Assembly (NCBI GenBank): GCA_030148425.1
Contig: JASBTM010000014.1
Coordinates: 124,001 to 188,000, forward strand
Length of the DNA stretch: 64,000 nucleotides
From: Hyphomicrobium sp.
GTDB lineage: Bacteria; Pseudomonadota; Alphaproteobacteria; Rhizobiales; Hyphomicrobiaceae
Direction: 5' to 3'
The stretch's first letter is position 1, and each line of letters starts with the position of its first letter. Positions 26,531-34,964 of the stretch are shown piece by piece. The notes beneath the pieces were generated by a model. That model was not told the DNA's origin and did no database searches. It was given only the letters and a program-made list of their open reading frames with translations. The translations under genes were made by a program, and so were the position numbers.

Positions 26531-28474
26531 GTGAACATTGGCGAGCGAATTCGCGTGGAAACGCCACCTGCGGAAGAAGCTTTTCATAGCGAGTCGCATG
26601 AGCTTTCGATCGCCGATGCGATTGCATTTCTGCGCTATTACTGGCCGCTCGTGGCTGCTACCGCACTTGGCGCAATCGCTCTAGCTGTGGTCTACGTGGC
26701 AACCGCCGCGCCGATCTACACCTCCAGCGCGCAACTTCTCATCGAGACCGCACAACAATCTGCCCCGACAATCACGATGTCGGAATCCGTCGTCGCGCTC
26801 GATACGCCGCAAATCGAAAGCGAAATCGCGCTGCTTAGCTCCGAGCAGATCATCCGCAAGGCTGTGGATATTCTGGATAGTGCTTCGGATTCGAAAGCGC
26901 CTGCGGCCGCCAATCCTGCCGGCACCGCGGCCTCCGCGCCCGATAAAGGAGGCGTTATCGCGGCGCCTCAGCCTCCGGCGCAGAGCAGCTGGCTCTATCG
27001 CTTGATATTCGGTGAGCCCGCAAAATCGACGAAAGAGGAGAAAGAAGCCCGCATTCGGAATCAGATCTCGCAAATCCAACAGGGCCTCGACGTCCGGCGG
27101 ATGGGATTATCCTACGTGTTGGTATTGTCCTACAGGTCCGGCGACCCGGTTAGAGCGGCCGCAGTGGTCAATGCGCTCGGCGATGCATACGTGCGGGACA
27201 AGATCGATCGTCGCACCGAGGCTGCCCGTCAAAGCGGAATTTGGCTGGAATCGCGCATTGAAGAGATTCGGCACCTGATGAACGAGGCCGCTTTGGACGT
27301 TCAGGCGTTCAAAGCGAAACGCGACTACAGTCTTACGCAGCGACCGGAGACCGGAGAGAATTCCGGCCCGCTCGGTCTCGAAGGCGAGTTAGGCGGCGGC
27401 GCCGACGCGAAAGCTCCGAACGCCAATAAGGACCAGAGGGGCAGCTTTAAGCCGCAAACGAGTCCCCAAGAAGCGCCAACGCTTGAAGAGCTCGATTCTC
27501 GCGCACTGACGTACCGGAAAATCTACGAGAGCTACCTCCAGGCCTACACGGATACGGTCCAGCGGCAATCCTATCCGAGCACCAACGCGCGCGTCATCGC
27601 TCGCGGCGAAGTGCCGACTACCAAAAGCGGTCCTCGCCGGACCTTGGCCCTGATTGGATCGGCCGTGCTCGGAAGCTTGATGGGCTTCGCGCTCGCCTTG
27701 GTACACCTGAATTTCGATCATACCGTCCGCTCGGGACGCCAGATCTGGCAAAATATCAAAGCGCCGTTACTCGGCGATGTGGACCAGATCGCAGCGTTGA
27801 AGCACTTCTCGCTGCAGAGATTGCTGGGCGCCAGCGTGGGAATTGCGCCGCGATCGAGTTCCGCCCATCCAATCGTGGAATTCAAACCTTCCTCACATTC
27901 AGCAACGCAACTTGCGGAAGCGGCCCTGGCTGTCCAGGAAGCGGCTCATGTTCGCGGGGTCAACGTCGTTGGATTTGTAGACACGGGTTCGGGTAGCACG
28001 AGCGCCACGATGTGCAGCAATCTAGCCTTGTTGAATGCTCGCGCGGGCAAGAGAACGTTGCTGATCGAGACAGATCCGGCAATGGAGACTGTGCCTTCAT
28101 TACCGGGCGCGACCGGCTACAGTTTGATAGACGTGATAAATGGCGGCGTCGACGTAGAGGCGGCGGCAATACCCTCGAAATTCGAGTCCAATCTGTACCT
28201 GCTCAATATCGGAAACAGTGCGGATCGCCGCTTTTGGACGACTGAAAATGTAACCGCGTTCCGCGCCTTACGTGAGCAGTTCACAAGGCGTTACGATACG
28301 ATATTTGTCCACCTGCCTCCGATAAAATCCAACCACCTGACGCTGACGGTCGATGCTGTCGTGATCGTAACGGCAAAGCGCGTCACCACCGTTTCCGAAC
28401 TCCTCGACGCAACGACGCTCCTTCGCATCGCCGAGAAGCCGGTTCTAGGTGTGATTATTTCCGGCCTCGCTTAG
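26531..28474 (+). CDS. exoP: Chain-length co-polymerase, ExoP/Wzc-like with degenerate kinase domain
   Basis: The 647-residue inner-membrane protein has a Wzz-type N-terminal helix (about 36-60), a periplasmic part with alanine- and proline-rich inserts (about 120-150 and 285-318), a second helix (about 370-392) and a C-terminal P-loop-like domain (about 455-647). The kinase motifs are broken. Walker A reads D-T-G-S-G-S-T with Ser489 in place of the lysine, Walker A' reads LLIETDP, and Walker B has His594 where Asp is expected. There is no terminal tyrosine cluster. It probably sets chain length with ExoQ but cannot act as a normal tyrosine kinase. The GTG start has AGGAG eight bases upstream. 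Confidence 0.9.
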   Translation: MNIGERIRVETPPAEEAFHSESHELSIADAIAFLRYYWPLVAATALGAIALAVVYVATAAPIYTSSAQLLIETAQQSAPTITMSESVVALDTPQIESEIALLSSEQIIRKAVDILDSASDSKAPAAANPAGTAASAPDKGGVIAAPQPPAQSSWLYRLIFGEPAKSTKEEKEARIRNQISQIQQGLDVRRMGLSYVLVLSYRSGDPVRAAAVVNALGDAYVRDKIDRRTEAARQSGIWLESRIEEIRHLMNEAALDVQAFKAKRDYSLTQRPETGENSGPLGLEGELGGGADAKAPNANKDQRGSFKPQTSPQEAPTLEELDSRALTYRKIYESYLQAYTDTVQRQSYPSTNARVIARGEVPTTKSGPRRTLALIGSAVLGSLMGFALALVHLNFDHTVRSGRQIWQNIKAPLLGDVDQIAALKHFSLQRLLGASVGIAPRSSSAHPIVEFKPSSHSATQLAEAALAVQEAAHVRGVNVVGFVDTGSGSTSATMCSNLALLNARAGKRTLLIETDPAMETVPSLPGATGYSLIDVINGGVDVEAAAIPSKFESNLYLLNIGNSADRRFWTTENVTAFRALREQFTRRYDTIFVHLPPIKSNHLTLTVDAVVIVTAKRVTTVSELLDATTLLRIAEKPVLGVIISGLA

Positions 28475-29739
28475 GCAGGACGCGTCCTGGCGGGCTGCTG
28501 CAATCTCACGCCGCATGTTGCAGCAGCCGCGAACGACAACAAAAGCTGAAACTCGCCGTTCCAGAAGATTGGAAATTCGCTCATCCCCAGCGCCGAAATA
28601 AAGCACACGTAGACGAACGGCCACGCCGATATAGCGGTCTTCTCTTTTTGGAATTTCATCCAGGATGTTCGGATGACATTCGCCAGTGCGATCAGGAATA
28701 GTCCGAGGCCCACGGCGCCGACGTCCACCAATCTATCGAGATAGATATTATGGAACGATCCCAGCCACCCGCCGACGTTTATCGATAAAGTCGCGCATTC
28801 CGGCGAGTTCCAATAGCTGTTGTATCCGAGACCGAACCAAGGCCGCTCTTCGAATAATCTTATCGCCTCGTCCCAGAGAACCGTCCGGCCCGTCAGCGTT
28901 GAATCTTTGCCGAGCGAGTTGAGCACACTCCCGACGATATCGAAGTTATAGAGGCTCACAGCCGCGATCACTGCGCAGAATACCGCGAGAAGCACGCCCG
29001 CAATCAACGGAGGGACCTGCCGCCCCCTCGCGCTGAGAAGACAAATCCCAAAGACGCCGCTGATGAGAGCCACCATGAGCATGCCCGTTCCAGATCTCGA
29101 GAGGGCCAAGCTCGACAGGGCTAGAACAATTCCCAACGCGCTCAGCCACCGGCGCCATCCTGCGGCGAGCAATACAATCGAGGTCAGATAAAGAAGGCAG
29201 GCGTGCATCGAGAGTGCGTTCTTGTGGAGATACAGTCCTTTCACCTCGCCGACTTCATTGAACGCAGAGGGGTGATGAATGATGGCCAGCCCCATGGATG
29301 CGAGCTGTACGGTGAACGCAAAGCCGAAAATCAGAATTATAAATCTCTCGATACCCAACCGTTCGGCCAAAACGAAGCCGACCAGGATGTTGAGAAAGAG
29401 CAGTAGTCCGGAATAGGCGCTGATCGATGGCGTAATCGACCATAGCGAGGAGCATATGGCGAACGCGGCTGCGAGCAGGAAGGGTATGTTACGCCGTGCG
29501 AGGGCGATGTATGTCGTTGGCTTGCGCGCGGCAAACCAGATTAGACACGCATACCCGGTGGCCCAAAATACGTCTGAGACCACCGGCATAAACGCCAGTC
29601 CGATGCGGGATACCCCGCACATGAAGAAAAAGAAGCCGATAGGGAACAGGATCGACAAGAGGTTCGCGCTCTTGCCAGAAGGCTGCATTCGGAAGCCCGC
29701 TTGGCCTCGCCGGCCCAGATCCAAGCTTGAAGTCACCAT
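28471..29739 (-). CDS. exoQ: Polysaccharide polymerase, ExoQ/Wzy-like
   Basis: The protein of about 422 residues is an O-antigen ligase/polymerase family (Wzy_C) membrane protein with ten or more helices. The large periplasmic loop has LTGRTVLWDEAIRLFEERPWFGLGYNSYW, and then HNIYLDRLVDVGAVGL, typical of ExoQ. It joins repeat units in the periplasm. The gene is convergent with exoP, and the two ends overlap by four bases. The start is an ATG at 29739 right after a G-rich run; GTG codons on either side are also possible. Confidence 0.9.
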   Translation of the reverse strand: MVTSSLDLGRRGQAGFRMQPSGKSANLLSILFPIGFFFFMCGVSRIGLAFMPVVSDVFWATGYACLIWFAARKPTTYIALARRNIPFLLAAAFAICSSLWSITPSISAYSGLLLFLNILVGFVLAERLGIERFIILIFGFAFTVQLASMGLAIIHHPSAFNEVGEVKGLYLHKNALSMHACLLYLTSIVLLAAGWRRWLSALGIVLALSSLALSRSGTGMLMVALISGVFGICLLSARGRQVPPLIAGVLLAVFCAVIAAVSLYNFDIVGSVLNSLGKDSTLTGRTVLWDEAIRLFEERPWFGLGYNSYWNSPECATLSINVGGWLGSFHNIYLDRLVDVGAVGLGLFLIALANVIRTSWMKFQKEKTAISAWPFVYVCFISALGMSEFPIFWNGEFQLLLSFAAAATCGVRLQQPARTRPA

Positions 29740-29859
29740 CCCCACTGCACCGTTTTCTTAGGGGTTTGATCGGTCCTCACATCCCGACGCTTTATCCAAA
29801 CTTCGGGTCCGCAGATAGGCGGAGCAAGGCAAGCCACCGCGACCAAAAATGAAATGCAT

Positions 29860-30918
29860 TCACATAAGCCCGCGATAGGCATCGAGATACATTTGCCCGG
29901 ACATCCTTAATCCCAGCCTATCGAGAACGTAGGCCCGTGGGTTGTAGAGGGGGAGGTTCGTCCAGAATTGCTGAAAAACCTCGGCGAAGTCCTTCATCTT
30001 GAAACGTGCGCCACAGCGATCGTCGAAGTATGGCACGGAGCTGACCACCAAATCATTGGCCGCGAATTTACGCTGCATCGGATCGACGAGAATGCCTTCA
30101 TCCCATGCGAGCACGGGAACGTTCGCGGACATCGCCTCCTGATATGCGAGGCCCTGCGTTTCATGCTCGCATAGAAAGAGAAGCGAGCGAGCGCGGCGCA
30201 AGCTTGCGGAATATTCGACGTAGTTGTGGTGCCCGTATCGAAGAACCTCGAAGCTCCGGCCGTTCGCCTTGAGATAGTCGCTGATCGATCCGAGTACGCG
30301 CGGAACTTCTTCTTCCCTGTTCCAACGGATCTTGTCGTAGATCAGTACGTCGATATCTTTAGGATATCCTGAGAGATCGGGATAAGCATTCGCGTCAATG
30401 CCTACCGGCCAGACCATCATCTTGTCGCCGCAGGCCTCTTCGTACAACGACGCAGCCCAATCCGAGGGCTGAATAAACTTCCTTATGTCGAGTTTCGCGG
30501 GGATGCGCGGTACATCGTCAGGAAATCCATAGTCTCCCGGGCCGAAGATGATCGGATTAGGAAGGTCTATGTGCCCGAGTATCGACGGATATCCGGCCAA
30601 CCCGATCGGATGACCGGGATGCTTCCGCGCCGTTACGAAGTCATTGATGCGCACGTCGCATCCACACTCGCGCAGGGAGCGCACGAGCGCGCGGAAAGCG
30701 ACGTAAAAGCCGGTGTAAACTTGCAGTCCCCGAGCCATTCTATACGCCGATCTCGCGGCGCCACGGGCGGCGAAGTAAGCTTTCTCGGCATACCCTTCGC
30801 GCGCCTTGACCTCGAAACCGTCGTAGAACAGCAGAACGGGAAGCTCTTGTGCGTTACCCATCGGCTTCCCCTCGCCTAATTTTCCGCTGTGTTTTGCGAG
30901 CTGTTCATCCACGCTCAT
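29860..30918 (-). CDS. Putative GT-B glycosyltransferase
   Basis: The 352-residue soluble protein has the late GT-B features of a glycosyltransferase: IDVLIYDKIRW, VLRYGHHNYVEY, then ARSLLFLCEHETQGLAYQEAMSANVPVLAWDEG, the E-x7-E-like nucleotide-binding region. The first half is not like common GT4 members. I take the ATG at 30918, which has GAGGG six bases upstream, over a TTG five codons before. It follows the GH16 gene, after a 66-bp gap on the same strand. The sugar is unknown. Confidence 0.82.
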   Translation of the reverse strand: MSVDEQLAKHSGKLGEGKPMGNAQELPVLLFYDGFEVKAREGYAEKAYFAARGAARSAYRMARGLQVYTGFYVAFRALVRSLRECGCDVRINDFVTARKHPGHPIGLAGYPSILGHIDLPNPIIFGPGDYGFPDDVPRIPAKLDIRKFIQPSDWAASLYEEACGDKMMVWPVGIDANAYPDLSGYPKDIDVLIYDKIRWNREEEVPRVLGSISDYLKANGRSFEVLRYGHHNYVEYSASLRRARSLLFLCEHETQGLAYQEAMSANVPVLAWDEGILVDPMQRKFAANDLVVSSVPYFDDRCGARFKMKDFAEVFQQFWTNLPLYNPRAYVLDRLGLRMSGQMYLDAYRGLM

Positions 30919-30984
30919 CGTGTGCCCTCGCAACCGTCGCCGCGCAGGCGCGATGCAGATAATTTGCGGCGCTCTTCATGTGCT

Positions 30985-31863
30985 CTACTTCGCATCTGCC
31001 TTCAACGGACTGTCCTTTGGGGGGACCTCATCGGGGGTTCCGTCATCGGTACGCTGATAGACCCGAACGTAATCGACCAACATTTCAGCCGGGAAAGTTG
31101 TAGTTTCATCTGGATCGCCCGGCCAATAGCCGCCGACAGCCAGGTTCAACAGAAGATACATCTTCTCTGAGGAAACGGCTGGGTTCTGAAAGCGAAACAC
31201 TTCGCGGCCGTCGATGTACCAGACCAAGAGGCCGGGTTTCCAGTCGATGCCGAACGTCGAAAACTTATCCGAGAAATCCGGCCCCTCGAACGTGTTGCCG
31301 GCCTTCTGATGGGCACCGGTTGAATCCAGGTAGTGATAGGTTTGATAGACCGTCGACGGTTGGTGCTCGAGCGCTTCCATGATGTCGATTTCAGGAGGCG
31401 TTCCGCTTCCGAGCGGCACGAGCCAAAATGCCGGCCACAAGCCCTTCCCTTTGGGCAGCTTCGCACGCATCTCGAAATACCCGTAGGATTGGGCAAAGGC
31501 TGCAAGACGAGAGCATTCGGCAGACTTCTCGTACCAGGGGCAGCCCGAGGTCGTCAGCAATCCGGAAATATACTGAAGATCGTGAGAGGCGCCTTTGCAG
31601 GCAGCCGCGGGCGTCTGTCCGCGCGTAGCGGTGATGCGAAGGTACCCGCCCGACTGGGAAATCGCCCGGCGGGAATAACACTGCTTTTCGTCGTTGCCGC
31701 CGAGCGTCTTGTTGCCCCAGAGATCCGAGAACTTCCATTTACTCCGATCGACGGAATTCTCATTGAACTCGTCGCTGAAGGTCAGCCGCCACCCGGCGTT
31801 CGCATTCGCCGGATTCAAGAACATTAGGGCAAACATTCCCAGAACGAGATTAAACGCTCGCAT
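30985..31863 (-). CDS. Secreted GH16 glycanase, ExoK/ExsH-like
   Basis: The 292-residue protein has a signal peptide (cleavage probably after NANA, about residue 23) and one GH16 beta-jelly-roll domain. The catalytic motif is EIDIME, with nucleophile Glu158, Asp160 and acid/base Glu163 in the numbering from this start. WPAFWLVP before it and LLNLAVGGYWPG after it are family-typical. GH16 enzymes cut beta-1,3 or beta-1,4 glucans and galactans; in Rhizobium, ExoK and ExsH trim succinoglycan. Here it probably cuts the product of this locus. The ATG at 31863 has AGGAGG seven bases upstream, which decides against the ATG two codons earlier. Short disordered acidic tail. Confidence 0.91.
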   Translation of the reverse strand: MRAFNLVLGMFALMFLNPANANAGWRLTFSDEFNENSVDRSKWKFSDLWGNKTLGGNDEKQCYSRRAISQSGGYLRITATRGQTPAAACKGASHDLQYISGLLTTSGCPWYEKSAECSRLAAFAQSYGYFEMRAKLPKGKGLWPAFWLVPLGSGTPPEIDIMEALEHQPSTVYQTYHYLDSTGAHQKAGNTFEGPDFSDKFSTFGIDWKPGLLVWYIDGREVFRFQNPAVSSEKMYLLLNLAVGGYWPGDPDETTTFPAEMLVDYVRVYQRTDDGTPDEVPPKDSPLKADAK

Positions 31864-31952
31864 TCGCATGCCTCCTCTAGGACCTTTACTTCTCTCTGCT
31901 TTTCGCGTGCGAATTCATAAAATGCAAAAGTCGAGCCGCTCTGCGACACAGA

Positions 31953-32957
31953 TTATGGCTTGGGTCCGTGTTGCATCTTCCTGACCTGAAGCGGGGCGGA
32001 ACTCCCCGCTAAGCGGGCCGCAGCGCCGTTCCACTTTGCTCGAAAAATTTCATATGCCGCATACGGAATGCTTGCTGGCCATTGACTGCCTTCTCGCGCG
32101 AATGCGAACAGGCCGCCAGCTCTTTTGGCATCAAGCATCTTGCGTAACGCTAATCTGTTGCGCGCATCCTTAACGGCGCGGTCAAGTTGAGGCCCGCGCT
32201 TACCGCTCGCGGCCGCCGCTGCATCGAACTCGACAAGCGCTTGATACATTGCCGCGACGGCTCGCGTGCCATGAGTACCACTCAGCGACATAGGCCGTTC
32301 AAGCGCGAAGTAACCGCAGGCGTCCACGACGCGAAACCTAGCGCCCTTCAGCAGGCACCAGGAATAAAGCAAAAAGTCCTCGCCCAATCGCAATCTTTCA
32401 TCGTAGCGGATGCTGTTGGACTGCAAGAATGAACGCCTGATAAGTGGCTTTAGAAATCCCAATTCCCGGCGGTAACGATCTGCTTTAGGAATGTTGCCGG
32501 CCGCAAACGTTTCGAGATCGAGCGTCAACGGCAGCTGATAATCCTCCCGAAGCAGACGGTCGTGCGAACCATTGCCATCGTAGTCCGACGTGAACACGAT
32601 ATCGTCGGCGAGCAGATCCCAATCCGCACCGCCTTTTTCAAATAGGCGCTCCAGCCTCGACCGATCGAGAAAATCGTCAGCATCCAATATGCACAAAAAG
32701 GGAGAGCTCGACGCGTCCATAGCGACGTTACGGCCGTGAGCTGGGCCTTTATTCTCGTCAAACCGAATGATCCGCAGGCGTCCCGTTCTGTCATCAGCTG
32801 CTTTCGCAGCCGACGACGTGCCATCTCCGGAAGCATCATCAATCACGATGACTTCGCGAACCACTGGCTGGAGCAATGCGCTCGAAACCGCACGCCCTAT
32901 CGTAGCGGCAGCGTCCTTGGCCGTGATTATGACCGCGGTCGACTGGATTTCGCTCAC
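31953..32957 (-). CDS. GT2 family glycosyltransferase
   Basis: The protein of about 334 residues has the GT-A core VIITAKDAAATIGRAVSSAL, VIDDASGDGT, GPAHGRNVAMDAS and the LDADDF metal motif. Its second half (RLRLGEDFLLYSW, GYFALERP) is like that of the GT2 protein at 22974. The start is probably the GTG at 32957, four bases past the flippase stop with GGGAG nine bases upstream. An ATG at 32993 would overlap the flippase by 32 bp and lacks a binding site. Translation is probably coupled to the flippase gene. Confidence 0.86.
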   Translation of the reverse strand: MSEIQSTAVIITAKDAAATIGRAVSSALLQPVVREVIVIDDASGDGTSSAAKAADDRTGRLRIIRFDENKGPAHGRNVAMDASSSPFLCILDADDFLDRSRLERLFEKGGADWDLLADDIVFTSDYDGNGSHDRLLREDYQLPLTLDLETFAAGNIPKADRYRRELGFLKPLIRRSFLQSNSIRYDERLRLGEDFLLYSWCLLKGARFRVVDACGYFALERPMSLSGTHGTRAVAAMYQALVEFDAAAAASGKRGPQLDRAVKDARNRLALRKMLDAKRAGGLFAFAREGSQWPASIPYAAYEIFRAKWNGAAARLAGSSAPLQVRKMQHGPKP

Positions 32958-32961
32958 GTCA

Positions 32962-34518
32962 TCAATCTCCCGCCGATGGATTGATATTTTCATGCGCGCG
33001 CGCGGTCGTCACGACCGGCGCATTCTCGACGGAGGTTCGCTTCGTGAAAGTGAATTGCCTCAGGATCGCTGCGGCCGGCACCGCGCGTGCACCAGCGGAA
33101 AGCGCGCGTTCCAGTTCGCCTAAAATGGGATGTCGCGTCACGACAATGCCTACGAGCCATCCCAGGGCGGCCGCACATCCGGCGAGAAGGCCTGCGGGTA
33201 TTGTAACGTTCTCAACACCACCGGCGCTGATGACGGCGGCGAGCGGAGCAGCCGCGCTCATTGCCGTTACGGCCGCGCTCTTTTTGAGCGCGCGCCCGAC
33301 CTCGTGCCAACCGAAAGGAATGCGACGGCGCAAAACGAGCAGCGAAACTATGGCCACGTAAGCATTTGTGAACAAGAAGCTCCATGCCACAGCCTGCAGT
33401 CCGAGGAAGGACGCGCCGACTTGAATCGCAACGGTGACCGGAACGATCAGGAGAGACAGCAATACGGTGTCGCGAATGGCACCCGCCGCGATGAGAAGCG
33501 GGTTTGGCAGGTTCATCATGAAGCAAAAGAAGAACGATGCCGCGATGACTTCAATCATCGGAATGGTCGCGAGCCACTGATGCCCGACCAGGATCTCGAC
33601 CAGCGGACGCGTCAGCAACGCGACGATCGCGAGGGCCGGCCAGAGTAGGACCGTCAAGTGCTCGATGGTGAATAGAAAGGCCGCTTTCAGGTCGCCGCCC
33701 TCGCGGGCGCTTTTCGAGAATGCGGGCAGCAAGACAGGGACAAACCCTGAGAGCACGAAACGCTCCGGAAGCCGGCTTACGGTAATCGCCCGAAAATAAA
33801 GACCCAAGTTCTCGACCCCAAGCGTTTTTCCGAACGCCAGGGTCGGCGCGGAATCCGCGAGATGGTTGAGGAAATAGGCGCCGCTGTCATAGATCCCGAA
33901 CGACATGACGCGCCGCCAATCGGCCAACGAAAATCGGTAGATTGGAAATTGCGGTCCCCAGACGTAGCAGAAAACAACGTAGATGATGCTCGAAGCCAAC
34001 TGCGCCCACGCGTAGCTCATGTATTTGAAGCCGCCGAGAGCCAACGCTATCGTCAGTATGGAGTTCAGAAGCGTCGTCGACAAACTCAAGATCGCGATCT
34101 TTCCGAACGCCAAATCGCGACGCAGGAGAGAATAAACAGGCGCGCAGAACGATGTGAGCAAGAGGCAAACTGCGGAAACCTCGAGATAGGATTTCAGCTG
34201 CTCGCTGCCGTAAAAGCTCGCCAGTTCCCCGGAAAAAAAGAAGAGGAATAGGAACAGGGGCAACGATAGCAAAAAAGAGATCGTGAATACCGTTTGGACG
34301 CGTTGCGGCGTTATCTTGTCGGTCTGGACGATATAGGTACAACCGCCGAAATCGCGGAAGATGTCCACAAGACTCAACGCGGACATTCCGAGGACGACAA
34401 TTCCGAAATCGGAGGGGGTGAGAAGGCGAGCGGTAATGAGCGTCGTCGCGAAGTTCGTTACGAGTAACCCGTAGCGCTCCGCCGTCGATAGAAAGATCCC
34501 CCGGCGAACACTTGCCAT
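32962..34518 (-). CDS. Lipid-linked oligosaccharide flippase, Wzx/ExoT-like
   Basis: The 518-residue protein is a MOP-superfamily polysaccharide flippase with about 14 membrane segments. The N-terminus (RGIFLSTAERYGLLVTNFATTLITARLLTP type pattern) is characteristic, with FRDFGGCTYIVQ and SLLRRDLAFGKIA after the first helices and a polar tail of about 60 residues. It moves undecaprenyl-linked repeat units across the inner membrane for polymerisation by ExoQ. It sits upstream of a GT2 gene with near overlap. An operator-like dyad lies about 170 bp before its start. Confidence 0.9.
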   Translation of the reverse strand: MASVRRGIFLSTAERYGLLVTNFATTLITARLLTPSDFGIVVLGMSALSLVDIFRDFGGCTYIVQTDKITPQRVQTVFTISFLLSLPLFLFLFFFSGELASFYGSEQLKSYLEVSAVCLLLTSFCAPVYSLLRRDLAFGKIAILSLSTTLLNSILTIALALGGFKYMSYAWAQLASSIIYVVFCYVWGPQFPIYRFSLADWRRVMSFGIYDSGAYFLNHLADSAPTLAFGKTLGVENLGLYFRAITVSRLPERFVLSGFVPVLLPAFSKSAREGGDLKAAFLFTIEHLTVLLWPALAIVALLTRPLVEILVGHQWLATIPMIEVIAASFFFCFMMNLPNPLLIAAGAIRDTVLLSLLIVPVTVAIQVGASFLGLQAVAWSFLFTNAYVAIVSLLVLRRRIPFGWHEVGRALKKSAAVTAMSAAAPLAAVISAGGVENVTIPAGLLAGCAAALGWLVGIVVTRHPILGELERALSAGARAVPAAAILRQFTFTKRTSVENAPVVTTARAHENINPSAGD

Positions 34519-34685
34519 CCTAGGCCATTATCCTTCCAAACACACCGACGTCGCAACCAACGATGCCTCGCCGATCTTTCTTGGTGTGCAATCTTTGACG
34601 AAGACAAAATGGCAGAAAATTACTTCGAAATTTCTGCTTTCGGGCCATTAAGACGTTTTTACCGCGTCAGAGACAGAACCATAAT

Positions 34686-34704
34686 GAGACAACAGTTTTG
34701 TCTC
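34686..34704. promoter_or_regulatory. Operator-like dyad upstream of the flippase gene
   Basis: GAGACAA and TTGTCTC form a perfect seven-base inverted repeat with a five-base spacer (CAGTT). The form matches the exoP dyad at 26371-26389 (GAGAnnA, five bases, TnnTCTC). It is about 168 bp before the flippase start. A shared regulator, perhaps the LuxR-type protein at 24037, is possible but not shown. Confidence 0.45.
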
Positions 34705-34854
34705 CGCCTGAGCGATTAGACCGTTCGTCCTATTTTGAGAAAGGGGCCGGACCTCGTCTCGCTCGATCGAGGTCCAGAGGCCGCCCACCCTCCTCGGATG
34801 CTGACGCAGGAAGATCCAAAGATCCACCTCTCGCGAAGGTGCCGTGCAAACCGA

Positions 34855-34890
34855 CAACGGGCCGCCGCAGTTTTGGCGGACGGCCCGTTG
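34855..34890 (-). terminator. GC-rich hairpin after exoF
   Basis: CAACGGGCCG at 34855-34864 pairs perfectly with CGGCCCGTTG at 34881-34890. The inner CCGC/GCGG pair extends the stem, leaving one unpaired A and a seven-base loop. It lies 75 bp past the exoF stop on the minus strand. No strong T-run follows, so it is a likely but not classical terminator. Confidence 0.55.
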
Positions 34891-34964
34891 ATTTCAAATC
34901 TTAAGACGCTCGCTTAAAAAGCCGATCCCTTTTTGCGGAGGACCCGTCCTGGAAAGAATACCAG

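Larger units (their letters stand above)
34519..34964. promoter_or_regulatory. 446-bp gap between exoF and the flippase gene
   Basis: The gap has no supported gene; open frames of 60-76 residues on both strands look random. It holds three inverted repeats: GCAGAAA/TTTCTGC at 34612-34637, GAGACAA/TTGTCTC at 34686-34704 and a long GC-rich hairpin at 34855-34890. The first two lie in the probable promoter of the flippase gene, the last just after the exoF stop. Confidence 0.5.
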
